Positions 54,795 to 63,820 of a stretch of DNA of 64,000 bases are shown piece by piece (the first letter of the stretch is position 1; every line of letters starts with the position of its first letter). The notes beneath the pieces were generated by a model that saw only the letters and a program-made list of their open reading frames with translations, was not told the origin of the DNA and searched no databases. The DNA lies in contig NZ_JAMBEP010000003.1 in assembly GCF_023374055.1 (NCBI RefSeq), positions 302,467-366,466 on the forward strand, written 5' to 3'. The DNA is from Luteimonas galliterrae (GTDB lineage: Bacteria > Pseudomonadota > Gammaproteobacteria > Xanthomonadales > Xanthomonadaceae). Both the position numbers and the translations under genes were made by a program.

Positions 54795-54854
54795 GGTTGG
54801 GAGAAATGGCAGCGCGAGGAGGATCATCGCCGCGCGATGCGCTATCTTGCCGGC

Positions 54855-55595
54855 ATGAGCACCCAGCGACCCGTAGCCCTGATCACCGGCGCCGGCAGGC
54901 GCATCGGCGCGGCGATCGCGCGGCGCCTGCATGCGGCGGGCTTCGACCTGGTCCTGCATTACCGGAGCTCTGCGGCGGATCTGCAGGCGCTCGCCGAGGA
55001 ACTGGAAGCCGTGCGCAGCGGCAGCACATTCGCGCTGCAAGCCGACCTGGCGCAGTTCGATCGCCTGCCCGAGCTCGTCGCCCAAACCGTCGGCCGCTAC
55101 GGCCGCCTCGATGCGCTGGTCAACAACGCATCCGCCTTCCGTCCCACGCCGATCGGCGCGGCGACGCCCGCCGATTGGGACGAGTTGTTCGCCGCCAATG
55201 CTCGCGCGCCGTTCTTCCTGGCGCAGGCGGCGGCGCCGCATTTGAAAGCCGCGCGCGGCGCCGTCGTCAATCTCGTCGACATCTACGCCGAGCGGCCGCT
55301 GCGCGGCCATGCGCTGTACTGCATGGCCAAGGCCGCGCTGGCGATGGCGACCCAATCGCTCGCGCTGGAACTGGCGCCGGACGTGCGGGTGAACGCCATC
55401 GCGCCCGGCGCGATCCTGTGGCCGGAAGGCGGCGCCGACGAAGCGAAGCAGCGGGCGCTGCTGGCGCGCACGCCGCTGGCGCGCACCGGCACGCCCGAAG
55501 AAATCGCCGAGGCCGTGCGTTGGCTGTTGCAGGATGCGCGCTACACCACCGGGCAAATTTTGCGCGTGGATGGCGGACGCCTGCTGGAAGGTTGA
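54855..55595 (+). CDS. folM: Pteridine reductase (FolM-like SDR)
   Basis: NADPH-dependent short-chain reductase that reduces dihydrobiopterin or dihydrofolate. 246 residues with ALITGAGRRIGAAIARRL (the Arg-rich glycine motif typical of pteridine reductases), NNASAFRPTPIG, the catalytic YCMAKAALA, and IAPGAILWPEG. ATG 54855 is chosen; ATG 54837 adds six residues (MRYLAG) and has GGAGG about 14 bases upstream, so it is a real alternative. It is close to folK and folB, giving a loose folate-gene neighbourhood. Confidence 0.9.
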   Translation: MSTQRPVALITGAGRRIGAAIARRLHAAGFDLVLHYRSSAADLQALAEELEAVRSGSTFALQADLAQFDRLPELVAQTVGRYGRLDALVNNASAFRPTPIGAATPADWDELFAANARAPFFLAQAAAPHLKAARGAVVNLVDIYAERPLRGHALYCMAKAALAMATQSLALELAPDVRVNAIAPGAILWPEGGADEAKQRALLARTPLARTGTPEEIAEAVRWLLQDARYTTGQILRVDGGRLLEG

Positions 55596-55610
55596 CCACA
55601 CGCGCTTCGC

Positions 55611-55702
55611 TTTCGTAAGAGCGGCTTTAGCCGCGAGCTCTGCCCATCATGTTCGCGCGGACGCGAAGCGAAAGCTCGCGGCTAAAGCCGCTCCTACGAA
55701 GA
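55611..55702. repeat. REPIN, family I
   Basis: Inverted units TTTCGTAAGAGCGGCTTTAG and GGCTAAAGCCGCTCCTACGA. Between the converging folM and DUF6159 genes. Confidence 0.9.
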
Positions 55703-55712
55703 GCGAAGCCGC

Positions 55713-56546
55713 TCAGGCCTTGGATGCGAAGGCTTGTTCGAGCTGCACACCCTGGAACGCCGGCGGCGTTTCGTGCGAAACGGCGTAGCGATACAAGGCC
55801 GCGGAATAGATGCCGCTCAATGCGGCCTGATAGACGCCCAATAGCAGCACGCCGATCAGGAACAACGCGCCGACCACGATCGCCAAGGCCACCGACGCCT
55901 GGCTGGCCGCGATCGTCAACAGCACGCCGGCCACAACCACGGCGAAGGTGATCAAGCCGAACGCCGCGCCGATGCCGACGTTGCCGATCGCGTTCTCGCC
56001 CCAGGTCTTCTTCAGCAGCGACACGCTCTGCTTGAGCGCGTCGACCGGCCCGATATCGCGGCTGACCAGCACCGGCACCACCAGGAAGGTCGCCAGCGTC
56101 CAGGCCGCGCCCAGGCCGCTGCCGAGCAGGCGCACCAGAAAATTGTTGTCGCGGCTCTTCAGCGCCTGCAGCAGCACGCCGACGGTGGCGGCGATCGCGG
56201 CGTAGCCCAGGATCGAGGGTATGCGCGACTTCGCCGCGCTAAAGCCGTCGGCGAGCGTCGGATCGCCGCCGTCCAGCCGGATCATCGCCGCGCCGACCAA
56301 GGCGCAATTGAAGAAGATGATCACGCTGTACTGGCAGAAATAGAACAGGAAGCCGAACACCGCGCCGCCCACGCCGACGCCGTGCTCGAAGATGCGCAAG
56401 GCGAACATCGGCACCAGGAACGTGGCCAGCACCACCAGCGTGGCCACGCTGGAGATCAGCGGAAACAGCATCAGCTCCTTGTCGGAACGCAATACGGCCG
56501 CGCTGGCTTTCACCAATTGCCAGCTACGCGAGAATTTATCGAACAT
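55713..56546 (-). CDS. DUF6159-like polytopic membrane protein
   Basis: A 277-residue inner-membrane protein with about six hydrophobic segments. It begins MFDKFSRSWQLVKASAAVLR and then a D-K-E-L-M-LFPLISSV stretch typical of the DUF6159 family. Function unknown. ATG 56546 follows GGGGGAG. The C-terminus is SHETPPAFQGVQLEQAF. Confidence 0.78.
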   Translation of the reverse strand: MFDKFSRSWQLVKASAAVLRSDKELMLFPLISSVATLVVLATFLVPMFALRIFEHGVGVGGAVFGFLFYFCQYSVIIFFNCALVGAAMIRLDGGDPTLADGFSAAKSRIPSILGYAAIAATVGVLLQALKSRDNNFLVRLLGSGLGAAWTLATFLVVPVLVSRDIGPVDALKQSVSLLKKTWGENAIGNVGIGAAFGLITFAVVVAGVLLTIAASQASVALAIVVGALFLIGVLLLGVYQAALSGIYSAALYRYAVSHETPPAFQGVQLEQAFASKA

Positions 56547-56620
56547 CGTGGCGCACTCCCCCAAGTAGACCGTCGGGCGCATCCTGCGGCGAAAACCCGT
56601 CGATCGCAAGGGCAGCCCGC

Positions 56621-56722
56621 TTTTGTAGGAGCGGCTTTAGCCGCGAGCTTTGCCGTTGCGACCAAAACGAATAGCGGCGACTTGCCGGGAAGAGCTCGCG
56701 GCTAAAGCCGCTCCTACAAAAA
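56621..56722. repeat. REPIN, family I
   Basis: Inverted units TTTTGTAGGAGCGGCTTTAG and GCTAAAGCCGCTCCTACAAA. Between the DUF6159 start and the folK end. Confidence 0.9.
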
Positions 56723-56742
56723 GGCCGCGCGCCGCAGGACCG

Positions 56743-57237
56743 TCAGCCGGTACCCGGATCGAACACGACCTCGGCACGCGTCTGCCGCTCCGGCGACTCC
56801 GCCCACAGCTGCGCCAGGCTACGGCCGCTGCCCGGGTCGACGAAGTCCGGCGCGATCTGCGCAAGCGGCATCAGCACGAAGGCATGCTTCAGCTCGGGCC
56901 GCGGCAGGCGCAGATGGCCAGGCCCTTCGAGAATGCGGTCGTCGTAGAACACGATGTCGATATCCAACGGACGGTCGCCGAACCGCGGCCCGCTGCGGTC
57001 GCGGCCGTGCGCGTCTTCCAGCGCATGCAGCCAGTCGTTGAGCGCTTGCGGCCCCAGGTCGGTTTCGACGATGGCGGCGGCGTTGAGGAAATCGGGGCCG
57101 TCGAAACCGACGGCGGCGGTGCGGTAGACCGAGGACAGCGTCGCGTCGCCGAAGCGTTCGCGCAACGCGGCGATGGCCGAGCGCAGATTGCGCTCCGGAT
57201 CGACATTGCTTCCCAAGCTGAGATAGGCCTTGGCCAT
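56743..57237 (-). CDS. folK: 6-hydroxymethyl-7,8-dihydropterin pyrophosphokinase
   Basis: Folate pathway enzyme, 164 residues, with YLSLGSNVDPERNLRSAIAA, VYRTAAVGFDGPDFLNAA and the metal-binding RFGDRPLDIDIVFYDDRI. Same strand as folB, separated by 130 bases holding a family VI repeat. Confidence 0.95.
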   Translation of the reverse strand: MAKAYLSLGSNVDPERNLRSAIAALRERFGDATLSSVYRTAAVGFDGPDFLNAAAIVETDLGPQALNDWLHALEDAHGRDRSGPRFGDRPLDIDIVFYDDRILEGPGHLRLPRPELKHAFVLMPLAQIAPDFVDPGSGRSLAQLWAESPERQTRAEVVFDPGTG

Positions 57238-57248
57238 TTCTATTTTCC

Positions 57249-57336
57249 TGTCATCCCGAACGCAGTGAGGGATCTACTTTCGGGCGCGGCGTCGCTCGTC
57301 GTGGCGGTAGATCCCTCACTGCGTTCGGGATGACAG
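57249..57336. repeat. Inverted repeat, family VI
   Basis: CTGTCATCCCGAACGCAGTG and CACTGCGTTCGGGATGACAG, almost perfect over about 25 bases. Between folB and folK. Confidence 0.9.
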
Positions 57337-57367
57337 CTGTAGGAAGGCGCGGCCGCCGCCAACCCGA

Positions 57368-57730
57368 TCATCCGCGGCTCCGCTCCACGATCACCCCCAC
57401 CGCCTTGGCCCCGCGCACCGCCCCAGGCTTGCTCAGCTTCAGCCGCACGTGCGACACGCCGAACTCCTCCAACACGATCTGCGCGCAGCGCTCGGCCAGC
57501 GTTTCCACCAGCTGGTACTCGGATTGCGACACGAAATCGATCAGCCGCTTGCTGACGTCCTTGTAATTGAGCGTATCGGCGATATCGTCGCTCGCCGCGG
57601 GCTTGCGGTTGTCGAACGCCATCTCGACATCGAACACCAGCGGCTGGCGGATGCGCCGCTCCCAGTCGTAGATGCCGATCAGGGCTTCGATCTCGAGACC
57701 TTCGATGAATACCTTGTCGACGCCGGTCAC
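57368..57730 (-). CDS. folB: Dihydroneopterin aldolase
   Basis: Folate pathway, 120 residues: VFIEGLEIEALIGIYDWERR (active-site Glu and Tyr), DDIADTLNYKDVSKRLIDFV and VRLKLSKPGAVRGAKAVGV (catalytic Lys). Located between tsaD and folK on the same strand; separated from tsaD by the family II REPIN. Confidence 0.94.
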   Translation of the reverse strand: MTGVDKVFIEGLEIEALIGIYDWERRIRQPLVFDVEMAFDNRKPAASDDIADTLNYKDVSKRLIDFVSQSEYQLVETLAERCAQIVLEEFGVSHVRLKLSKPGAVRGAKAVGVIVERSRG

Positions 57731-57743
57731 GCAGCCTCCGCTC

Positions 57744-57829
57744 TTCGTAGGTGCGAATTCATTCGCACGCTCTTGATTTTACGATGGCCGCAACAGCAAA
57801 AGCGTGCGAACGAATTCGCACCTACGAAA
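57744..57829. repeat. REPIN, family II, overlapping the tsaD stop
   Basis: Inverted units TTCGTAGGTGCGAATTCATT and GTGCGAACGAATTCGCACCT. Its right end (CTACGAA) provides the TAG stop of tsaD. Confidence 0.88.
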
Positions 57830-58859
57830 CGCCGCGGACTTCCGGCAACGATGCCATATCCCAGCGCGGCACCACATGCACCTGCGCATCGTCGCGCTGG
57901 CCGGCCTGCAGCCGCAGCGCGCCGGCGAAGGCGATCATGGCGCCGTTGTCGGTGCACAGCGCCGGGCGCGGGAAGCAGACGCGGCCGCCGCGCCTGGCCG
58001 CGCTGTCGGCCAGTTTGGCGCGCAGCCGCTTATTGGCGCCCACGCCGCCGGCCACGACCAGGGTGTCGCAGCCGGCCGCCTCCAGCGCGCGCTCGCATTT
58101 GATCGCCAAGGTGTCGACCACCGCGTCTTCGAAACCCCGGGCGATATCGGCGCGGGTCGTCTCGCTGCGGTCGCTGTCGCGCCAAGCCAGCAGCACCTGG
58201 GTCTTCAGTCCGCTGAAGCTGAAATCCAGGCCGGGGCGGTCGGTCATCGGCCGCGAGAACTTGTAGGCGCCCGGCTTTCCGGCCTCGGCCAGCGCGGCGA
58301 GCTGGGGACCGCCGGGATAGGGCAGGCCCATCATCTTGGCGGTTTTGTCGAAAGCCTCGCCGGCGGCGTCGTCCAGGGTCTCGCCGAGCAGGCGGTAGCG
58401 GCCGATCGCGTCCACGGCGACCAGCTGGGTATGGCCGCCGGACACCAGCAGAGCCACGAACGGCGGGGCCGGCGGATCGTCTTCCATCAACGGGGCCAAC
58501 AGATGGCCTTCCATGTGATGAACGCCGATCGCAGGCTTGTCCAGCGCCCAGGCCAACGAACGGGCCACGCCCGCCCCCACCAGCAGGGCGCCGACCAGGC
58601 CCGGGCCGGCGGTATAGGCCACCCCGTCGATGTCTTCCACGCTCAAACCGGCCTCGGCCAGGGTCTGGCGGACCAGGGGCAGCAGCTTGCGGACGTGGTC
58701 CCGGCTGGCCAGCTCGGGCACCACGCCGCCATATTCGGCGTGCAAAGCGATCTGGCTGTAGACGGCGTGCGCGCGCAGCCCGGCGGACCCGACCAAGGCC
58801 GTGTCGTACACGGCGACGCCGGTTTCGTCGCAGGAGGTTTCGATGCCCAGGACTCGCAT
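57822..58859 (-). CDS. tsaD: tRNA threonylcarbamoyladenosine biosynthesis protein TsaD
   Basis: Transfers the threonylcarbamoyl group to A37 of ANN-decoding tRNAs. 345 residues with [29 protein letters not shown] (metal His pair), [13 protein letters not shown] and [26 protein letters not shown]. The C-terminal VRGVS and TAG stop (57822-57824) fall at the edge of the family II REPIN. It is divergent from rpsU, as in many gammaproteobacteria. Confidence 0.96.
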   Translation of the reverse strand: MRVLGIETSCDETGVAVYDTALVGSAGLRAHAVYSQIALHAEYGGVVPELASRDHVRKLLPLVRQTLAEAGLSVEDIDGVAYTAGPGLVGALLVGAGVARSLAWALDKPAIGVHHMEGHLLAPLMEDDPPAPPFVALLVSGGHTQLVAVDAIGRYRLLGETLDDAAGEAFDKTAKMMGLPYPGGPQLAALAEAGKPGAYKFSRPMTDRPGLDFSFSGLKTQVLLAWRDSDRSETTRADIARGFEDAVVDTLAIKCERALEAAGCDTLVVAGGVGANKRLRAKLADSAARRGGRVCFPRPALCTDNGAMIAFAGALRLQAGQRDDAQVHVVPRWDMASLPEVRGVS

Positions 58860-59004
58860 AAGGGGGTTAGATGGGCGCCTGGTTGCGCCTTGGCAAGGCC
58901 AGCCGCTATCATACGCGGCTCGCCGGGCGGAACCTGGCGGATGCGAGTCCCTTCGCAAAGCCCTGCCCCCCGGTGGCGGGACTTCCCAAATTTCAGAGAT
59001 TCCT

Positions 59005-59220
59005 ATGCCCAGCGTCAAAGTCCGCGAAAACGAGCCGTTCGAGTTTGCGCTCCGCCGCTTCAAGCGCACCTGCGAGAAGGCCGGCGTGCTCGCCGAAACC
59101 CGCAAGCGCGAGTTCTACGAGAAGCCGACCCAGGAGCGCAAGCGCAAGGCCGCCGCGGCCGTGAAGCGCCAGGCCCGCCGCAGCTCGCGCGACGTCACCA
59201 AGCGCCAGCGGCTGTATTGA
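59005..59220 (+). CDS. rpsU: 30S ribosomal protein S21
   Basis: A 71-residue basic ribosomal protein: [20 protein letters not shown], then [20 protein letters not shown] and the Arg-rich tail KRQRLY. First gene of the macromolecular synthesis region. A terminator follows directly. Confidence 0.98.
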   Translation: MPSVKVRENEPFEFALRRFKRTCEKAGVLAETRKREFYEKPTQERKRKAAAAVKRQARRSSRDVTKRQRLY

Positions 59221-59257
59221 TTCGCGGCGGGCGCGAGCCCGCCCGGACAGGCACCCG

Positions 59258-59296
59258 AAGCCGGCCGCGCGCAAGCGCTGCCGGCTTTTGTTTTTT
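59258..59296 (+). terminator. Rho-independent terminator after rpsU
   Basis: The stem AAGCCGGC / GCCGGCTT closes a GC-rich loop and runs into TTGTTTTTTG. It could let rpsU be expressed more strongly than the genes downstream. Confidence 0.8.
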
Positions 59297-59309
59297 GACG
59301 CTTCCGCTC

Positions 59310-59418
59310 TTGTAGGAGCGGCTTCAGCCGCGAGCTTTTGCTTCAGGCTCGCGCGAGATTGATGGAAAGAGCTCGCGGCTGAAGCCGCTCCTACAAAGAA
59401 GAGCCGCTCCCACAAAAG
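59310..59418. repeat. REPIN, family I, plus a trailing half unit
   Basis: Inverted units TTGTAGGAGCGGCTTCAGCC and GGCTGAAGCCGCTCCTACAA (59310-59397), then a half unit GAGCCGCTCCCACAAAAG, then a REP-like CAGCGGGACATGCCCCGCTC ending near 59455. Between rpsU and yqeY. Confidence 0.88.
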
Positions 59419-59476
59419 CCCAGGCAAGAGCAGCGGGACATGCCCCGCTCTACAAAGAACGATTACGGAGACCACG

Positions 59477-59923
59477 ATGAGCCTCAAGCAACGCCTCACC
59501 GACGACATGAAGGCCGCGATGAAGTCCGGCGACAAGGATTCGCTGGGCGTGATCCGCCTGATCAACGCCGCGATCAAGCAGCGCGAGGTGGATGAGCGGA
59601 TCGTGCTGGACGACACCGCCGTGATCGGCGTGCTCGACAAGATGGTCAAGCAGCGCAAGGACTCGGTGACCCAATACGAAGCCGCCAACCGCGAAGACCT
59701 GGCCGCGGTGGAACGCGCCGAGATCGTCGTGATCGAACGATATCTGCCGGCCAAGCTGGGCGAGGCCGAGATCGGCGCGGCCATCGACGCCGCTATCGCC
59801 GAAACCGGCGCCGCCGGCCCGGCCGACATGGGCAAGCTGATGGCCGCGCTCAAGCCCAAGCTTGCCGGCCAGGCCGATATGGGCCTGGTGTCCGCCCTGG
59901 TGAAGAAGAAACTCGCCGGCTGA
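59477..59923 (+). CDS. yqeY: GatB/YqeY domain protein
   Basis: A 148-residue protein with the YqeY helical domain: LKQRLTDDMKAAMKSGDK, VIRLINAAIKQREVDER, IVVIERYLPAKLGEAEI and DMGKLMAALKPKLAGQADMG. The domain resembles the tail of GatB, which binds tRNA; its own role is unsettled. It commonly lies between rpsU and dnaG, as here. Confidence 0.92.
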   Translation: MSLKQRLTDDMKAAMKSGDKDSLGVIRLINAAIKQREVDERIVLDDTAVIGVLDKMVKQRKDSVTQYEAANREDLAAVERAEIVVIERYLPAKLGEAEIGAAIDAAIAETGAAGPADMGKLMAALKPKLAGQADMGLVSALVKKKLAG

Positions 59924-60073
59924 AGCTGCAGCCGCTTCGGCTTTGTAGGGCGGGGCTTGCTCCGCCGCTTTGCCCCTAAGCCGTCATCCCCGCGAGGCGG
60001 AATTGCGTCAGCAGATGGCCCGGAGGGCGAGCGAAGCGAGTAATCCCACGCCTTTGCCTCGCTGCTCTTGATT

Positions 60074-60145
60074 TTCGTAGGTGCGAATTCATTCGCACGC
60101 TTTTCGGCGTAGCAAGAGCGTGCGAATGAATTCGCACCTACATTT
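60074..60145. repeat. REPIN, family II, beside composite element copy C
   Basis: TTCGTAGGTGCGAATTCATT and GAATGAATTCGCACCTACA with the loop TTTTCGGCGTAGCAAGAG, the exact reverse complement of the loop beside copy A. The stretch 59924-60073 holds REP remnants (GTAGGGCGGGGCTTGCTCCG) and a family III half unit, no gene. Confidence 0.9.
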
Positions 60146-60864
60146 GTAGAGAGGAGCTTGCTCCGCTGCCTGGGCTTGTGGGTGCTGGCGACCTGCCGGC
60201 CTTTCAGGCCGGGGTTTCGCCCGCTAAAACCGCGGCCGAGTGACTTTCTTTTTGTGGGGCCCAAAAAGAGAAGTAACCAAAGAAAAAGGGCCTTTGGAAG
60301 GTATCCCGGCGATGGGGTTACCTCGTGTTCTTGGCCACCGCTCGCCCGCCCTCGGGATTCCTCCGTCGCTTCGACATTGACATCCGAGGCGATCGACAAG
60401 AACTACTCCTTAGCGCAAATCCGCAAAAGCCACGTCACCACAATCGCGGCGAATCAAAATCTAGTACCTGCGTAAGAAGGTCACCTGCGACGAAAGCAGG
60501 TCCGCTGGCGAAATTTCAGGTGCGACGCATCGCACCGCAGTTCAGGCCCTTTCTTGGGTTACTTTCTTTGGGCCAGCAAAGAAAGTGACCCGGGCGCAGC
60601 CCGGAAGCCTTTGTCCATGGCGCGAGCCGCAGCGCAAGCGGCGAGGACGCGGGCCTGGATCCCGGCCTTCGCCGGGATGACGGCTTAAGGGCAAGCGCCA
60701 GAGCAACATGGGTCCCAGCGTTCGCTGGGATGACGGCTTAAAAAAGCAAACGGCATTAAAGCGAACGGCTTAAGAGCGAATGGCTTAAGGGCAATAGCAG
60801 CGGAGCAAGCTTCGCTCTACAAAGTCGGAGCAAGACAAGGGCAGCGGAGCGAGCTCCGCTCTAC
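60146..60864 (-). repeat. REP-bounded composite element, copy C (inverted)
   Basis: Reverse orientation relative to A and B. Main body 60146-60735 (590 bases), then, at its far end, a tandem run of CTTAAGCC-type repeats (to about 60790) and two REPs (60797-60820, 60841-60864). Core differs from A and B in several positions, including a block near TTTTGATTCGCCGCGATTGT. The frame that is open in A (101 codons) is open here too but its end changes. It occupies most of the 995-base gap between yqeY and the brkB-like gene. Confidence 0.92.
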
Positions 60865-60918
60865 AAAGCGACAGCCCGTCACTTTTCTTTTCGACGATAT
60901 CGGCGATCATCCTGCCGC

Positions 60919-61794
60919 ATGCGCCGGCCTTCGACCGAACAGATCAGGCACCACGTGCAGCGCCTGCAGGAAAGCCTGCCGGCCGCGCTGGCGCGGCGCT
61001 TCGTCGAAACCGACCTGATGACGCAAGCCGCATCGCTGTCGTTCTACGCCCTGCTGTCGCTGGCGCCACTGCTGGTGCTGCTGCTGTGGCTGACCGCATC
61101 GCTGTATCCGAGCGCTCAGGAATCGCTGATACAGCAGGTCGGCGCCCTGGCCGGCCGGGGCGCCGAACAAGTCGCCGATACCGTGATCGACAACGCCAAG
61201 AGCCGGCCGGACGTCGGCTCGCTCGCCGGGATATGGAGCACGCTGTTGCTGTTCATCGGCGCCACCGCGGTATTCGCGCGCCTGCAGGCGGCCTTGAACC
61301 TGATCTTCCACACCGACGCCAAGCGCCTGCCCGGCGCTTTCGCCTGGATGCGCAAGCGCATGTTCTCGTTCGGCGTGGTGTTCGCGCTCGGCTTCCTGCT
61401 GCTGGTATCGATGACGCTGACCACGGCGCTGGAAATCTTCTTCTCCAACGTGCCGTCCCTGCTGCCGGCGCTGGGTAATGCGGCCGCGCTGGCGATCTAC
61501 TCGTTCGCGTTCGCCCTGCTCTACCACTACTTGCCCGACCGGCGCGTGCAGTGGCGGCAGGCGTTGGTGGGCGGCCTGATCACCGCGCTGCTGTTCGTGG
61601 CCGGCCGCTATCTGATCGGCCTGTACATCGGCCGCGCCGCGCCGGGCAGCGCCTACGGCTCGATGGGCACGCTGGTGATCCTGCTGGTGTGGATGTATTA
61701 CGCCGCCGTGGTGTTTTTCGTCGGCGCGCTGATCACCGCGGTGATCGACGAGCGTTCGCGGGAACGTGCCGACCCGCCGATAGCCGTGCCGTAA
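60919..61794 (+). CDS. YihY/BrkB-family membrane protein
   Basis: A 291-residue inner-membrane protein of the YihY (BrkB, formerly RNase BN) family. It has LMTQAASLSFYALLSLAPLL, the long helix around FGVVFALGFLLLVSMTLTTA, LYHYLPDRRVQWRQALVGG, and AYGSMGTLVILLVWMYYAAV at the C-terminus, typical of the family. It may affect the envelope or transport; the nuclease assignment was withdrawn for the family. It lies between yqeY and dnaG. Confidence 0.88.
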   Translation: MRRPSTEQIRHHVQRLQESLPAALARRFVETDLMTQAASLSFYALLSLAPLLVLLLWLTASLYPSAQESLIQQVGALAGRGAEQVADTVIDNAKSRPDVGSLAGIWSTLLLFIGATAVFARLQAALNLIFHTDAKRLPGAFAWMRKRMFSFGVVFALGFLLLVSMTLTTALEIFFSNVPSLLPALGNAAALAIYSFAFALLYHYLPDRRVQWRQALVGGLITALLFVAGRYLIGLYIGRAAPGSAYGSMGTLVILLVWMYYAAVVFFVGALITAVIDERSRERADPPIAVP

Positions 61795-62016
61795 GCGTCG
61801 CGGTCATTGGAGCGGTTCGCGCGGGCCGGCATGTGTGATCGGGCCCTTGTCGGCGGGCGGGTCCGGGCTTCGGCGGGAACATGGCGGCTTCCTGACGGCC
61901 GGAATGCACCCCTGGCCGGCTGGCGCAAGCGCCCGGCCCGGGCCGGCCCAGATCGACGGAACCCCGCTTGCGCCCAGGGCTCGGCGGGGACTTGCGGCGG
62001 ATGCGATCATGGGCGC
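61795..62016. other. Intergenic region upstream of dnaG
   Basis: 222 bases of GC-rich sequence without a recognised repeat or gene. A dnaG promoter may be here, since the usual rpsU-dnaG linkage is broken by repeats and brkB. No clear -35/-10 pair is visible. Confidence 0.4.
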
Positions 62017-63747
62017 ATGGCCCGCATCCCCGACGCCTTCATCGACGACCTGCTCGCCCGGACCGACATCGTCGAGGTGATCGGCACGCGCGTGCCGTTG
62101 AAGAAGCAGGGCAAGGAATACTCGGCCCGCTGCCCCTTCCACGACGAGCGCTCGCCGTCGTTCACCGTGTCCCCGACCAAGCAGTTCTACCACTGCTTCG
62201 GCTGCGGCGCGCACGGGACCGCGATCAGCTTCCTGATGAATTACGACCGCCTCGAATTCCTCGACGCGGTCGACGAACTGGCCAAGCGCGCCGGCATGGA
62301 AGTGCCGCGCGATACCCAGCAACGCAACGAAAACAGCGACACGCGCGACGTTTATGCCGCGCTGGAAGCCGCGGCCAAGTTCTTCCACAAGCAGTTGGCC
62401 GGTAGCGACAAGGCGCGCAATTACCTCGATGGGCGTGCCGTCGACGCCGAAACGCGCGAGCGCTTCATGATCGGCTACGCGCCGGACGGCTACAGCGCGT
62501 TGAAGGACGCGTTGGGCACCGACGAGCGGCGCATGAAACTCCTCGACCGCGCCGGACTGTTCTCCAAGAGCGACAACGGCCGGGTCTACGACAAGTTCCG
62601 CGACCGGGTGATGTTCCCGATCCACGACCGCCGAGGCCGCGTGATCGCGTTCGGCGGGCGCGTGCTGGATCCGGAGGATTCGCCGAAATACCTCAACTCG
62701 CCCGAGACTGCGCTGTTCCACAAGGGCCGCGAACTGTACGGCCTGTGGCAGGTGCGCCAGGCCAACAGCAAGATCGAACGGCTGATCGTGGTCGAAGGCT
62801 ATATGGACGTGGTCGCGCTGTTCCAGCACGGCGTGATGCAGGCCGTGGCCACGCTCGGCACCGCGACCACGCCGGACCATGCGGAGTTGTTGTTCCGCAA
62901 CGCGCCGGACGTTTATTTCTGCTTCGACGGCGACGCCGCCGGCCGCCGCGCCGCGACGCGCGCGATGGAATCGGTGCTGCCGCGCATGAAGGACGGCCGC
63001 CAGGCCTTCTTCCTGTTCCTGCCGGACGGCGAGGATCCGGATACGCTGGTGCGCCACGAAGGCGCATCCGGCTTCGATGTGCGTCTGCGGCAATCGATGC
63101 CGTTGAGCGAATTCTTCTTCAACGAATTGTCCGCCGACGTGAACCTGGCCACGCTCGACGGCAAGGCGAGATTGGCCGAACGCGCCAAGCCGATGCTGGC
63201 GCAGATCCCCGACGGCGCTTTCGGCGATCTGATGCAGCAGCGGCTCACCGAACTGACCGGCGTCGGCGCGCGCGGCAGCGCGCCGCAGACGCATGTGCCG
63301 GTGCAACGGGTACAACGCGGCAATACCGCGGCCACGCCCAAGCGCAGCCTGGTGCGCAGCGCGATCGCCTTCCTGTTGCAGAAGCCGTCGCTGGCGTTGG
63401 CGCTGGAACCGCCTTACCGCTTCGCAACGCTGCATCAGCCGGGCATCGATCTGCTGGCCGAAATCGTGTCGCTGGTGCGGGCCAGGCCCGACATCAGCAC
63501 CGGCATGCTGCTGGAACACTTCGCCGACCACGAACAGTTGCCGGCATTGCAGAAGCTGGCCAGCCATAGTTTTCCCGGCGAGGAGAACACGCTGCAAGCC
63601 GAATTCCTCGACGCCGTAGCGCAGTTGGAGCGGCAGACCGTGCAGCAGCGGATCGACGAGCTGCAGCAATTACAGCGCGAAGGGGGCCTGTCTGCGGAAG
63701 AGAAGGACGAGATGCGCAGTTTGTTGCAAGCACGATTGGCAAGTTAG
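62017..63747 (+). CDS. dnaG: DNA primase
   Basis: Makes RNA primers for chromosome replication. 576 residues. The zinc domain is CPFHDERSPSF with HCFGCG (Cys39/His42/Cys60/Cys63). The RNA polymerase core has IHDRRGRVIAFGGRVLD, the TOPRIM segment VVEGYMDVVAL (catalytic Glu) and FDGDAAGRRAATRA. The helicase-binding C-terminus ends DEMRSLLQARLAS. ATG 62017 (MARIPDAFIDDLL). rpoD would be expected downstream, beyond the window. Confidence 0.97.
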   Translation: MARIPDAFIDDLLARTDIVEVIGTRVPLKKQGKEYSARCPFHDERSPSFTVSPTKQFYHCFGCGAHGTAISFLMNYDRLEFLDAVDELAKRAGMEVPRDTQQRNENSDTRDVYAALEAAAKFFHKQLAGSDKARNYLDGRAVDAETRERFMIGYAPDGYSALKDALGTDERRMKLLDRAGLFSKSDNGRVYDKFRDRVMFPIHDRRGRVIAFGGRVLDPEDSPKYLNSPETALFHKGRELYGLWQVRQANSKIERLIVVEGYMDVVALFQHGVMQAVATLGTATTPDHAELLFRNAPDVYFCFDGDAAGRRAATRAMESVLPRMKDGRQAFFLFLPDGEDPDTLVRHEGASGFDVRLRQSMPLSEFFFNELSADVNLATLDGKARLAERAKPMLAQIPDGAFGDLMQQRLTELTGVGARGSAPQTHVPVQRVQRGNTAATPKRSLVRSAIAFLLQKPSLALALEPPYRFATLHQPGIDLLAEIVSLVRARPDISTGMLLEHFADHEQLPALQKLASHSFPGEENTLQAEFLDAVAQLERQTVQQRIDELQQLQREGGLSAEEKDEMRSLLQARLAS

Positions 63748-63820
63748 TCCATGCGCTTTCTGCATGCGCTCCAATCGTCAGCGTTGCGAAGACGGCCAGC
63801 CAGCGACTTCGCTCTGGCTT

